NCBI GenBank assembly: GCA_041396045.1
Contig: JAWKZI010000013.1
Span: forward strand, 15,587 to 79,586
DNA: 64,000 bases
DNA from: SHZI01 sp041396045
GTDB lineage: Bacteria; Pseudomonadota; Gammaproteobacteria; Steroidobacterales; GCA-2729495
Direction: 5' to 3'
How positions within the stretch are numbered: position 1 is the stretch's first letter; each line of letters opens with the position of its first letter. A model generated the notes under the pieces. That model saw nothing but the letters and a program-made list of their open reading frames with translations, was not told the origin of the DNA and searched no databases. Shown in pieces: positions 54,684 to 63,048 of this stretch. The position numbers and the translations under genes were made by a program.

Positions 54684-56049
54684 TCAGATGCCGTAGGCAC
54701 GCCGTAACAGTTGCATCGGGTGGGAATGGCTGGCGCGCTTGGCCAGGTCGGCGATCTGCGCAGCGGCCATCGGGCAATCACTGCAGAACTCGTCGGCACC
54801 GCTGTTCTCCACCTGCGTGGCAACCGGCTGGGCGATTTTTACCGAAGCCGCACGGAATTCCGTTTTCACGCCGTAGGTTCCGTCGTGGCCGGAGCATCGT
54901 TCGATCGGGTGCACCGTGGTATCGGGTATGAGCTGCAGGACATCCCGCGTTTTGAGCCCGATGTTCTGCACGCGCAGATGACAGGGCACGTGGTACGACA
55001 CCTTCCCCAGCGAGGTGGCAAAGTTTGTACGCAGCTTGCCGCCCTGATGGCGCAGATACAGATAATTGAAGGGATCAAAGAACGCTTGGCCCACAGCCTG
55101 CACCTGTTCGTCGTCCGGAAACATCAGGGGCAGCTCCTGTTTGAACATCAGCACGCATGAGGGCACCGGTGCCACGATATCCCAGCCATCTGCAACCCAT
55201 CTGGCGAGAGTGGAGGCACGTTTGCCGATTTCACTTCCTGCCACCGAGTCAGATCGCCGAGCTCCAGTTTCGGCATGCCGCAGCACTGCACTCAGATTCA
55301 ACCAGTTGCACCGTGATGCCGTTGTGGCCGGAACACGGCGACGAGGTCTACCACCATCGCCGGCAGGTTCCGGTTGCCATAGCATGGTGTAAAGCACCAC
55401 TTTGCCGCTGGTGCCGTTCACTGCTTCTGCTGCCGTGGATTCAAGTACCTGCGAGTTTGACTGTGCGCCCGTATCCAGCGTGCCCTGGCGCGCCAGCTGC
55501 TTGCGCGCCGTCTTGCTCTCGTAATCGTGGCAAGCGGCGCGTCGGGCAACACCCGGGGCCTTTTCCAGCAACAGACGTCGGCCTGATTGCCATTGACGGC
55601 ATTGACCACCTCGGCAATCACGGGAATGCCCGCGATGTTGCCAACCTGATCGGTCGCGGACAACCCAGTATCCGGCTGCGCAGCGACGCGCCGTTGGCCT
55701 TGAAGTTCACCGCCTTGGCACGCAGCATCAGGTGCGGGAAGTCCGCGTTGAACGGGTGTGGCGGCACTGACAAGGACACTTCGACATAACATGTCGCAGA
55801 GGTAGCAGTGGTCGACGACCTCCGCGAACACCTCTTTCGGCACGGCGTCGACTTCACCGGTGGATGATTCGTCGACCGCATCCAGTGAGGTCGGGAACGC
55901 GTTGCAGAGATTGAAGCACCGGCGACACCCATGGCGGATGTCGAAGATCCGCTCCATTTCCTTTTCGAGAGGCCGGATTCAGAAATCGTCAGACTGCCAG
56001 TCGATTGGATGACGGGTAGGTGCGTCAGACTGCCTTCGCGGGTGCTCAT
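54684..56049 (-). pseudogene. Heterodisulfide reductase-related Fe-S protein with CCG domain, multiply frameshifted
   Basis: Pieces in different frames together form one protein of about 450 residues. In order they are: an N-terminal HPIDWQSDDF and LEKEMERIFDI segment; two ferredoxin-type clusters (GCRRCFNLC and YLCDMC); a middle part ending SATDQVGNIAGIPVIAEVVNAVNG; CCGMPKLELGDL, a CCG cluster motif; and a C-terminal CSGHDGTYGVKTEFR and CSDCPMAAAQI region. At least five indels are needed to join them, and the first cluster has Arg where Cys is expected (IRHGCRRC). The family accompanies rubrerythrin and DUF3501 and may pass electrons to rubrerythrin. True decay and poor sequence quality cannot be separated here. 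Confidence 0.78.
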
Positions 56050-56191
56050 GTGGGTGCTCGCTGTTGGGGTTTAGAAGCAGCAGAGGCGCCAACCCGCAGG
56101 ATAGGCTTCGGCCACGATGCCCCCAGGAGCACTTTCAGACGCGATAGCTGTTGATCGTGCCTGAAGGCACTCCTGCGGGAGTTTCAGCTAC

Positions 56192-56613
56192 TTACATGAG
56201 AGTATCAGCGCCTTCTGGAAGCGGTTGGCGTGTGAACGTTCCGCCTTGGCGAGGGTTTCAAACCAGTCCGCAACTTCAGTGAAACCTTCACTGCGCGCGG
56301 TCTTAGCCGTGCCCGGATACGTATCGGTATGTTCGTGGGTCGCCAAAACGTGGCTGCCTTGAGATTGTCCGCGGTCGGACCATCGGCATCCCGGTAGCCG
56401 GATCGCCGATATCCTTCACTTATAGTCCATGTGGCCGTGGGCGTGGCCCGTCTCACCTTCCGCGGTGGAGCGGAAAACGGCCGCCACATCATTTGCGCAA
56501 CCTTCAACATCGGCTTTGGCTGCGAAATACAGATAACGGCGGTTCGCCGCAAGTTCGCCGGCGAATGCTGCCTTCAGGTTTTTCTTCGGTCTTGCTGCCC
56601 TTGAAATTGCCAC
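56192..56613 (-). pseudogene. Rubrerythrin, multiply frameshifted
   Basis: Rubrerythrins are di-iron proteins that reduce peroxide. Read across frames, the sequence gives a start like MANFKGSKTEENLKAAFAGE. The long clean piece NRRYLYFAAKADVEG with VAAVFRSTAEGETGHAHGH follows, then DPATGMPM, TADNLKA, YPGTAKTARSEGFTEVADWF and ETLAKAERSHANRFQKAL. The Glu and His iron ligands (EGETGHAHGH, KAERSHANRF) are present. At least six one-base indels occur within 420 bases. The GTG at 56613 and TAA at 56192 frame the gene. It is first in a rubrerythrin / Fe-S protein / DUF3501 operon. Confidence 0.82.
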
Positions 56614-56797
56614 TTCGATTCTCCTTGACTGCGTAGCGTGGAATACAGTTTCCAGACGCTGGAAACTGTTGATTAAACTTGGTCTAAATAGTGTTGGTTC
56701 ACCGGGATTCTGTCAACCCGTGCACCCACCCAGTTGCCCCGAACACCAGCATTGTGCAAGTCTGCGACGCACATCCTTCTGCACCTTTGGAACCTGC

Positions 56798-57084
56798 ATG
56801 ACCACAACTCGTCGCAAGCCACCGCCCGCGCTGTCGATCTCGAAAAAGCACTGGGTGAGCTGGAAACCATTGTTGAACAACTGAGATCCGGCTTGAAAAT
56901 GCCGCTAGACAAATCGCTGAAGGAATTCGAACGCGGCGTACGCCTCAGCCAGGAGTGTCGGGGCGCGTTGAAAGACTATGAGCAGCGTGTGCAAATGCTC
57001 ATGGGCGGCGAACTGCGGGAGTTTGCGACCGATGCGTCTGACAGCGACGACGACAGCCCGGACAGTAGTCCGGAAAGTCAGTAG
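56798..57084 (+). CDS. xseB: Exodeoxyribonuclease VII small subunit, frameshift near start
   Basis: XseB is the small subunit of the single-strand-specific exonuclease VII. The family core is clear: VDLEKALGELETIVEQLRSG, MPLDKSLKEFERGVRLSQEC and YEQRVQML, followed by an acidic tail. The ATG at 56798 (MTTTRRKPPP) is in a different frame; one missing base in CCGCCCGCGCTG joins it to the core. Usually ispA and dxs follow xseB; here a membrane-protein gene on the opposite strand does. Confidence 0.88.
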
Positions 57085-57099
57085 CTGGCAACCGGCGAC

Positions 57100-57771
57100 C
57101 GATCCTCCGGACCATATGGCGGCACGACGACTGGTCAGAGTGGGTTCGACCCTGGTGGCAGTTGCTCCGCAGCGAGCAGCCAGCGCAATCTGATAGAAGC
57201 AGGTAATGTGCCGCGCCCAGCAACAACAGGTGATAGATCGCGTTGTGGCTCAGCCGGGTGACGGGACACCCCATTGCAATTGCTGAGGCACGGCTGCCAG
57301 GACGATTGCTGCTGCGCCGCGAATCGCCATCCAGGCACCGGGTTTTGCTACATGGCGCGCCAGGCCGCAATGCCGATAACCGTTGCCAACAGCATGACAA
57401 TTACTGCCGAGTAGAAAGTCCGGTGTGAGGGCGCTGTATATCGCATAGGCGACAGCCGCCGTGGCGATACCGTACAGGGTCGGACGCGAGTGCCAACCTA
57501 GCAGCCCAAGACCAAGCAGTGCGTAGGCCACAGCGGCAGTGCCGATGTACATCATGATCAGCCACCAGATCACGCGGGACAGGAACGAGGGCTCGGTAGG
57601 AAGCCGTGCCACAGGCCGCCGGTGAGAGCCGCGAGCGCCAATCCGCCAAACATCAGGGTGGCAGTCTCGCGCAACCATCCCGGCGACGCACTGCGACGGA
57701 GGGCCAGCACGAACCAGGCCGCCTGTGCTGCCAGCAGGAAATCAGTGATTGCGACGTCAGAGTTCAGTCAT
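57100..57771 (-). pseudogene. Multi-helix membrane protein (DUF6962-like), frameshifted
   Basis: Several frames together give a polytopic membrane protein of about 210 residues: VAITDFLLAAQAAWFVLAL, MFGGLALAALTGGLWHGF, FLSRVIWWLIMMYIGTAAVAYALLG, YGIATAAVAYAIYSALTPDFLLG and SHNAIYHLLLLGAAHYL. The order TD..L..(helix)..G..HGF and a late HN..YH motif resembles DUF6962-type proteins of unknown function, from memory only. At least four indels interrupt it, including one just after the ATG at 57771. The 3' end is uncertain. No function can be assigned. Confidence 0.5.
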
Positions 57772-57926
57772 TTGCCATTAGGGTAGCCACATTAATTCTC
57801 TCGCATGAAAGATGGCGCGGGCTTGAGCAGAATCATTAATCAACGTCGGGGCGGAAGGCGCGCTATTATTGACGCACTGCATCGCGCTACACTCAAGAGC
57901 AACACCAGATCAAGGGGACCACGATC

Positions 57927-59158
57927 ATGCGAATCCGGCCTGTAACTCGATGGACGACCACGGGAATGGCCTTTCTCTTCGCGATTCTGGCCGGGTGCAG
58001 CAAACCCGCCAGCGCTTGACCCCGACCAGGCCGGCCACCAGGGCCAGTTCACCGGATCTGGCGAATCTGTCCTCACCGGATGAAGCCGCACCGCCGAGTG
58101 GGCCAGGAAGGAACTTCCGGTGCATGATTCGAACATTCCGCAGTCGGCAGAGGCCTACTACGCGCCTGACAACTTCCACGTCATTGCGCAGACCAAGGAT
58201 CCGATGGCGGCGCGCAGAAAGGGCAAGGTCGGCGGCTCACTGACGTTTACCTACACCGATACCGGTGAGGAACTCACGCGCATCAACGACAAGGGACAGG
58301 ATGCCTGCTCCTGGTTCCTGCCCAACAGCAAGAGCCTCATCTGGACCTCTACCCGGGACAACCTCGACATGCCGCCGGGCAACTGGTCCGAAGAAACCGA
58401 TTACCCCCAGGGCGCCGAGTTGTACACCTCGGACCTCAAAGGCGGGAATATCAAGCGCCTTACCAACAACAAGTACTACGAAGCTGAGGTCACAACCTCT
58501 CTGGATGGCGAATGGGTGTTCTTCGGCCGACAGATCGACGGCATGATGGACATCTGGAAGATGCGCATCGATGGCACGGATGAGCAGCAACTGACCTTCA
58601 CCGACGACTGGCAGGAAGGTGCGCCGTATCCGACCCCGGATGGCAATCACCTGATCTTCCGCGCCTGGCGCTCCGCAGCGACAAACAGCGGATCAATGCC
58701 GAATACAAGGAGACGGGCAAGCATCAGCAGACGCCGATGACCATCTTTACCATGACGACGGATGGCCGGGATGTGCAGCCCCGCACCTTTGCAAGGACAT
58801 GAACTGGGCGCCGTTCATCGCCCCGGATGGTCAACATTTCTTCTATGACCAGGTCTACAGAAGGCAACAACTGGGAAGTCGTGATGAACGATCTGGCCGG
58901 TGGCAGGCAGTACAGATTACCTACAACAAAGGCTTCGACGGCTTTGCATCCGTGTCCTGGGACGGCAAGAAGTTGTTGTTCGGCCGCAGCCTGGGCTCGG
59001 GCTTCATGTCCAACATCCATACCTTCGTGATGGACATCTCCTCACTCAATGTGGGGCCAGAGAACTTCAAGGGCAGCATCCCGGCCCGCGCCAAACGACC
59101 CGAGGGTTGGGTTGAAGATCCGCATCTTGCGGAATACGGAGATCGCCTGGGCACCTGA
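57927..59158 (+). pseudogene. TolB-like PD40 beta-propeller lipoprotein, frameshifted
   Basis: The ATG at 57927 starts a lipoprotein signal with the lipobox LAGC (Cys24), and a stop follows six codons later in that frame. The body resumes with KELPVHDSNIPQSAEAYY and contains PD40/TolB-type repeats: DACSWFLPNSKSLIWTSTR, GAELYTSDLKGGNIKRLT, GEWVFFGRQIDGMMDIWKM and GAPYPTPDGNHLIFRAWRS. After more indels come PFIAPDGQHFFYDQV, FASVSWDGKKLLFGRS and the C-terminus ending EYGDRLGT. At least four indels are needed. The intact protein, about 400 residues, would be a lipid-anchored envelope protein. Its partner is unknown; a kinase gene converges from the other side. Confidence 0.68.
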
Positions 59159-59198
59159 TTCCAGGGCAGTCACTGACGGTGACTGCGCACAATCGATC

Positions 59199-59238
59199 GG
59201 GGGACGGCAGGTTCGCGCTTGCCGTCCCCCGAACTTTT
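59199..59238 (+). terminator. Rho-independent terminator after PD40 lipoprotein
   Basis: A perfect 11-bp stem GGGGGACGGCA (59199-59209) with TGCCGTCCCCC (59220-59230), a ten-base loop, then GAACTTTT. It begins 41 bases after the stop codon. Confidence 0.8.
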
Positions 59239-59310
59239 GGTGCTGCGCCGATTTCCAGGGTCAGCGCGGCGGCGTGTCTTCGACGAACTCCGGACTGACT
59301 ACCCCGGAGT

Positions 59311-60636
59311 CTAGGTGGTGACGGGTGGAACGCCCTGCAGTCGCCGGATCATGGTGCGCAGAAACACCTTGTTGAACCGCAGCTGGCACTCGGTCGAAAC
59401 CTGTTCCAGCATCGTTGAACTTACCGACAAGACGGTGACGCCCTCCTGGGCACGAATGCCAACGGTGCTGCGCGCACCCGTCACATAGCCGGTCTCGCCG
59501 AAGCAATCGCCTTCACGCAGGTTACCCGGGGCCTTGCCGGTGCTTTCAACACCGACCCGCCCGGACACGATCACGTAGAAGCGATCGTCGGCGGTGCCCT
59601 CCCGGACTATTTCGTCGCCCGCAGAGTATTCGCGCCACTCGCTGGCACGCAGTAGCTCGCGGATCTCTGACTGCGAAAAATCGTGAAAAAATGACAGGCG
59701 CCGCAGGATGTCGAAGTGCTCCTGACGATCAATCCCGTCCCACTGACCCTTGAGCTGGTGGTAGACGCGCGTCAATCGCGCACCAAAATCAGTGCCGCTG
59801 GTGAAGCGGTTGGTCGGATCTTTCTGCAGAGCTACCGCCACGATTTCCTCAAGCTCTTCCGGCGCACCCAGCCGCAAGGTGTGGATTGGTGGCGGGGTGG
59901 CATAAACAATCTGGTTCAGCAATTTCGAGAGCGAACTTGCACGGAAAGGCCGGAACCCGGTCAGCAACTCATACATGACCGCGCCCAGAGAATACAGATC
60001 CGAGGCTTGCGTCAGGTCATTGCCCTGGACCTGCTCCGGCGACATGTAACTGGGTGACCCGGCAATACCCTCGATCCTCGAGATATCGGCGTCCCGGAGA
60101 ATTGCAATGCCAAAATCGATAATGCGCACATCATTGTCATTGGTGAGCATGATATTGCTTGGCTTGATGTCGCGATGGATGACGCCACGCTTGTGCGCGT
60201 AGTGCAGCGCCCGGGCGCACTTGTAGACGATCTTCACCACGTCCTCAACGTGGAGCAGATTGTCGGGACGGCAGTAGGCCTCCAGCGTACGGGCCCGCTG
60301 CACGTGCTCCATCACCACGTAGTACTTGCCATCCTCCTCACCAGCGTCGTGGATCGGAAGAATGTTCGGATGCTGCAGCATCCCGACCATGTGGGCTTCG
60401 TTAAAAAACATCTTGCGGGCAATTTTGGCCCGGCCGGGATCGTCATCCGGCGTCGTATTGTAGACCTTGATTGCAACGTCGCGCCTGAAGTACGGATCGT
60501 GCGACAGAAAAACTGTACCGGTCGTACCGCGACCGACTTCATTGATGATCAGGTATTTGCCGATTTTTTTCGGCACATCCGCAGTCGCTTCGACCTCAGC
60601 AACAGGGACGGCACCAGGGGTCGACTGCTGAACCAT
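59311..60636 (-). CDS. Ser/Thr protein kinase with C-terminal cyclic-nucleotide-binding domain
   Basis: The N-terminal half is a complete Hanks-type kinase. Counting from the alternative TTG at 60660, the glycine loop GRGTTG is at 43-48, Lys65 is in VAIKVY, HRDIKPSN at 162-169, DFG at 182-184 and SPEQ at 207-210. The C-terminal 120 residues form a cNMP-binding fold (SFFHDFSQSEIRELL, GDEIVREGTADDRFYVIVSGRVGV, REGDCFGETG), so activity may respond to a cyclic nucleotide. There is no transmembrane helix. ATG at 60636 and TTG at 60660, the latter overlapping the pgpA stop, are both possible starts. Confidence 0.88.
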   Translation of the reverse strand: MVQQSTPGAVPVAEVEATADVPKKIGKYLIINEVGRGTTGTVFLSHDPYFRRDVAIKVYNTTPDDDPGRAKIARKMFFNEAHMVGMLQHPNILPIHDAGEEDGKYYVVMEHVQRARTLEAYCRPDNLLHVEDVVKIVYKCARALHYAHKRGVIHRDIKPSNIMLTNDNDVRIIDFGIAILRDADISRIEGIAGSPSYMSPEQVQGNDLTQASDLYSLGAVMYELLTGFRPFRASSLSKLLNQIVYATPPPIHTLRLGAPEELEEIVAVALQKDPTNRFTSGTDFGARLTRVYHQLKGQWDGIDRQEHFDILRRLSFFHDFSQSEIRELLRASEWREYSAGDEIVREGTADDRFYVIVSGRVGVESTGKAPGNLREGDCFGETGYVTGARSTVGIRAQEGVTVLSVSSTMLEQVSTECQLRFNKVFLRTMIRRLQGVPPVTT

Positions 60637-60656
60637 TCCGCGAAGACCTGACGGGA

Positions 60657-61166
60657 TCAAGATAGCGGCAAAAGCAGCACTCCCCTGACGAGCAATGCCG
60701 CATAAACAGCCGCCAGAACATCATCGAGCATAATGCCCAGCCCGCCGCCTATTCTGTGATCAGCCTCCCGAATCGGCCAGGGTTTCACAATGTCAAAAAA
60801 GCGAAAAAGCAGAAAGGCCACGATAGTCCATGCTGCCGTTCGCGGCACGAAGCACAGCACCGCATACATGGCAACGATTTCATCGAGCACAATGCCGCCA
60901 TGATCATGCACACCAAGGCGCCGCGCGCTGGCGCCGCAGATCACACAACCGGCAACAAAAGCGACCGTCAGTCCGATCACCTGTACCTGCAGAGACAGCG
61001 GTGGCAGCAGCCAGAAAATTCCGACTGCCAGCAACGAGCCCCAGGTACCCGGTGCGCGCGGCAGCAAACCTGTGCCCAGGCCAAACGCCAGCCAGTGCAC
61101 CGGATCGCGCAACACCTGGTGCGCCAAAGCACCCTCAGGATGACCGGACCCGGTAGCTTTCCCCAT
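60657..61166 (-). CDS. pgpA: Phosphatidylglycerophosphatase A
   Basis: PgpA dephosphorylates phosphatidylglycerol phosphate in the inner membrane. The 169-residue protein has the family blocks LAFGLGTGLLPRAPGTWGSL, HDHGGIVLDEIVAMY, FFDIVKPWPI and GGLGIMLDDVLAAVYA with their acidic catalytic residues, plus several hydrophobic helices. It shares a base with the thiL stop; the nusB-thiL-pgpA order is conserved. Confidence 0.95.
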   Translation of the reverse strand: MGKATGSGHPEGALAHQVLRDPVHWLAFGLGTGLLPRAPGTWGSLLAVGIFWLLPPLSLQVQVIGLTVAFVAGCVICGASARRLGVHDHGGIVLDEIVAMYAVLCFVPRTAAWTIVAFLLFRFFDIVKPWPIREADHRIGGGLGIMLDDVLAAVYAALLVRGVLLLPLS

Positions 61167-62134
61167 CAGAAGTGTTGCCAGAGGCTGTCCGGCACCCGAT
61201 AGGGCCGACCATCGAGCGACCAGCGCGCGCCTTCACCGGCAATTATCGTACCGATACGGGTGACGCTCACCGGCCAGCTTTCTGCTGCTTTCAACAGCGA
61301 TGACTCTGCTGCTGCAGGCACGGTGAAACACAACTCGTAGTCGTCGCCACCGGTGAGCGCATGTTCTATGGCGTCTCGGGGACACAATGTCTGCAGCGCG
61401 GTACTGAGCGGCAGGCAACCGATATCCATTTCCGCACCCACGTTACTGGCCGCAAGCAGTTTGCCGAGATCGTCGTGCAAACCATCCGACACGTCGAGCA
61501 TGGCCGTCGCCAGTCCAGAGAGTTGCTGGCCCTCAAGCACCCGGGGTTCCGGAAAGAGGAAGCGTCGAATCAGCTCCTGCCGAAGTTCGTCGTGCCCGGT
61601 CTTTTTGTCGGGGTCCATCAGCAGCAACCGGCCAGCGACTGCATCGCCTGGACTACCCGTAACCCACACACCATCCCCCGGTTGCGCACCACGTCGCTGA
61701 ACGACCTGCCCGGGTCGCGCCTGGCCGTGAATGGTGACGGTGGCAGCAAGCGGTCCACGCACGGTATCGCCGCCGACAAGTGCCACGTTGTAGCGATCAG
61801 CAAGCGCGAACAGGCCGTCGGCGAAGCCACTCAGCCATGCTTCATCCACCTCGGGAATTGCCAGCGCGAGGACGGCCCAGCGTGGCTCGGCCGCCATGGC
61901 GGCAACGTCGCTCAGGTTCACGGCGAGACAACGGTGGCCTACTGCCGCTGATGGCATGTCACGCAGGAAATGTGTGCCCTCAACGAGCGTATCGATGGCA
62001 ACCACCAGATCGTATCCGGGCTCTGGTCGCAGGACTGCACCATCGTCGCCAATGCCGACGATGATTGCCGAACGTTCGCCGGCCAGTGGTGCCGACCGGC
62101 TGAAATACCGACGGATCAGCGCCCGCTCGTCCAT
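61166..62134 (-). CDS. thiL: Thiamine-monophosphate kinase
   Basis: ThiL phosphorylates thiamine monophosphate to the active diphosphate. Family features are IRRYFSRSAP, VGIGDDGAVL, the metal-binding DTLVEGTHF, VNLSDVAAMAAEP, GGDTVRGPL, LDVSDGLHDDLG and GGDDYELCFTVP. The ATG at 62134 (MDERAL) agrees with the family start, about ten bases after the nusB stop. An upstream in-frame start at 62233 would overlap nusB. Confidence 0.95.
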   Translation of the reverse strand: MDERALIRRYFSRSAPLAGERSAIIVGIGDDGAVLRPEPGYDLVVAIDTLVEGTHFLRDMPSAAVGHRCLAVNLSDVAAMAAEPRWAVLALAIPEVDEAWLSGFADGLFALADRYNVALVGGDTVRGPLAATVTIHGQARPGQVVQRRGAQPGDGVWVTGSPGDAVAGRLLLMDPDKKTGHDELRQELIRRFLFPEPRVLEGQQLSGLATAMLDVSDGLHDDLGKLLAASNVGAEMDIGCLPLSTALQTLCPRDAIEHALTGGDDYELCFTVPAAAESSLLKAAESWPVSVTRIGTIIAGEGARWSLDGRPYRVPDSLWQHF

Positions 62135-62144
62135 CTCCGACTGA

Positions 62145-62564
62145 CTATCCTGAACGCCGCAGGACCGGCGCGACGCGGTCCAGCAGTGCGTTGACGTAGC
62201 GGTGGCCATCCTGCGCGCCGAATTGCCTGGCAAGTTGCACGGCTTCGGTTATGACCACCTTCAAGGGCACGTCAGGATGCCACATCCAGTTCCGCAACAC
62301 CTATCCACAATATGCCATGCTCAACCGGATCGAGCTGTGCGATCGGGCGATCGGCGCTGCCAGCTTAATTACTGCATCCAGTTGGGACTTCCCGGCAATG
62401 ATCCGGGTCAGCAGTTGCCGGAAATACTCACCATCAATGCGCGTGAAATCAGGCTGGCCGCCAAACTGTTTCATCAGTTCGTCGATATCGTGATCAATGG
62501 CCTGATGCTGATAAAGCCCTTGCACCAGCAGACAGCGCGACCCTTGCCGACCGGTGGCAGCCAT
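62145..62564 (-). CDS. nusB: Transcription antitermination factor NusB, frameshifted
   Basis: NusB with S10 binds boxA RNA in rRNA antitermination. The product begins MAATGRQGSRCLLVQGLYQHQ and contains RIDGEYFRQLLTRII. After frame correction it continues DRPIAQLDPVEHGILWIGVAEL, PDVPLKVVITEAVQLARQFG and GHRYVNALLDRVAPVLR, ending at a TAG at 62145. Indels near 62365 and 62280 interrupt it. The repaired length of about 140 residues is normal. It lies between ribH and thiL as expected. Confidence 0.88.
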
Positions 62565-62574
62565 GATATTTCGC

Positions 62575-63044
62575 TCAGCCCTCCAGCTGACGCAGGGAGG
62601 GTTGATCATTTCCAGGGTCGCAAGTACCGTTTCGGCACCCTTGTTGCCAAACTTGCCGCCGGCCCGTGCCAGCGCCTGATCAACTGTGTCGCACGTGAGC
62701 ACACCGAAGCCGATCGGCAATCCGTGCTCCAGGCTGACGCGATTCAGCCCGGCTGCACACTCGCTACACACAAAATCAAAATGTGGCGTCTGGCCGCGAA
62801 TGACGGCACCCAGAGCCACAATGCCGTCGTAGCGCTTCAGTCCGGCAAGCTGCCGGGCAGCCAGCGGCAACTCGAAAGCGCCGGGTACGCGGACCACGTG
62901 TATGTCTGCATCCGCGACTCCCTGCCGACGAAGCATTTCCGTGGCACCGTCTACCAGATTTCGCACGATCAGTTCGTTGAAGCGGGCGGCGAGAATAACG
63001 ATGCGAACATCGCGTGCCACCAGTTGTCCTTCTATGGTGCGCAT
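62575..63044 (-). CDS. ribH: 6,7-dimethyl-8-ribityllumazine synthase, frameshift at C-terminus
   Basis: RibH condenses the pyrimidine and butanone-phosphate precursors to lumazine, forming icosahedral or pentameric shells. Motifs are ILAARFNELIV, VRVPGAFELPLAAR, ALGAVIRGQTPHFDFVCSE with the catalytic His, and GVLTCDTVDQALARAGGKFGNKGAE. One missing base near 62592 (AACCCTCCCTGCG) runs the frame into nusB; repair gives an LRQLEG end at a TGA at 62575. It follows ribBA by four bases. Confidence 0.92.
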
Positions 63045-63048
63045 GTCA

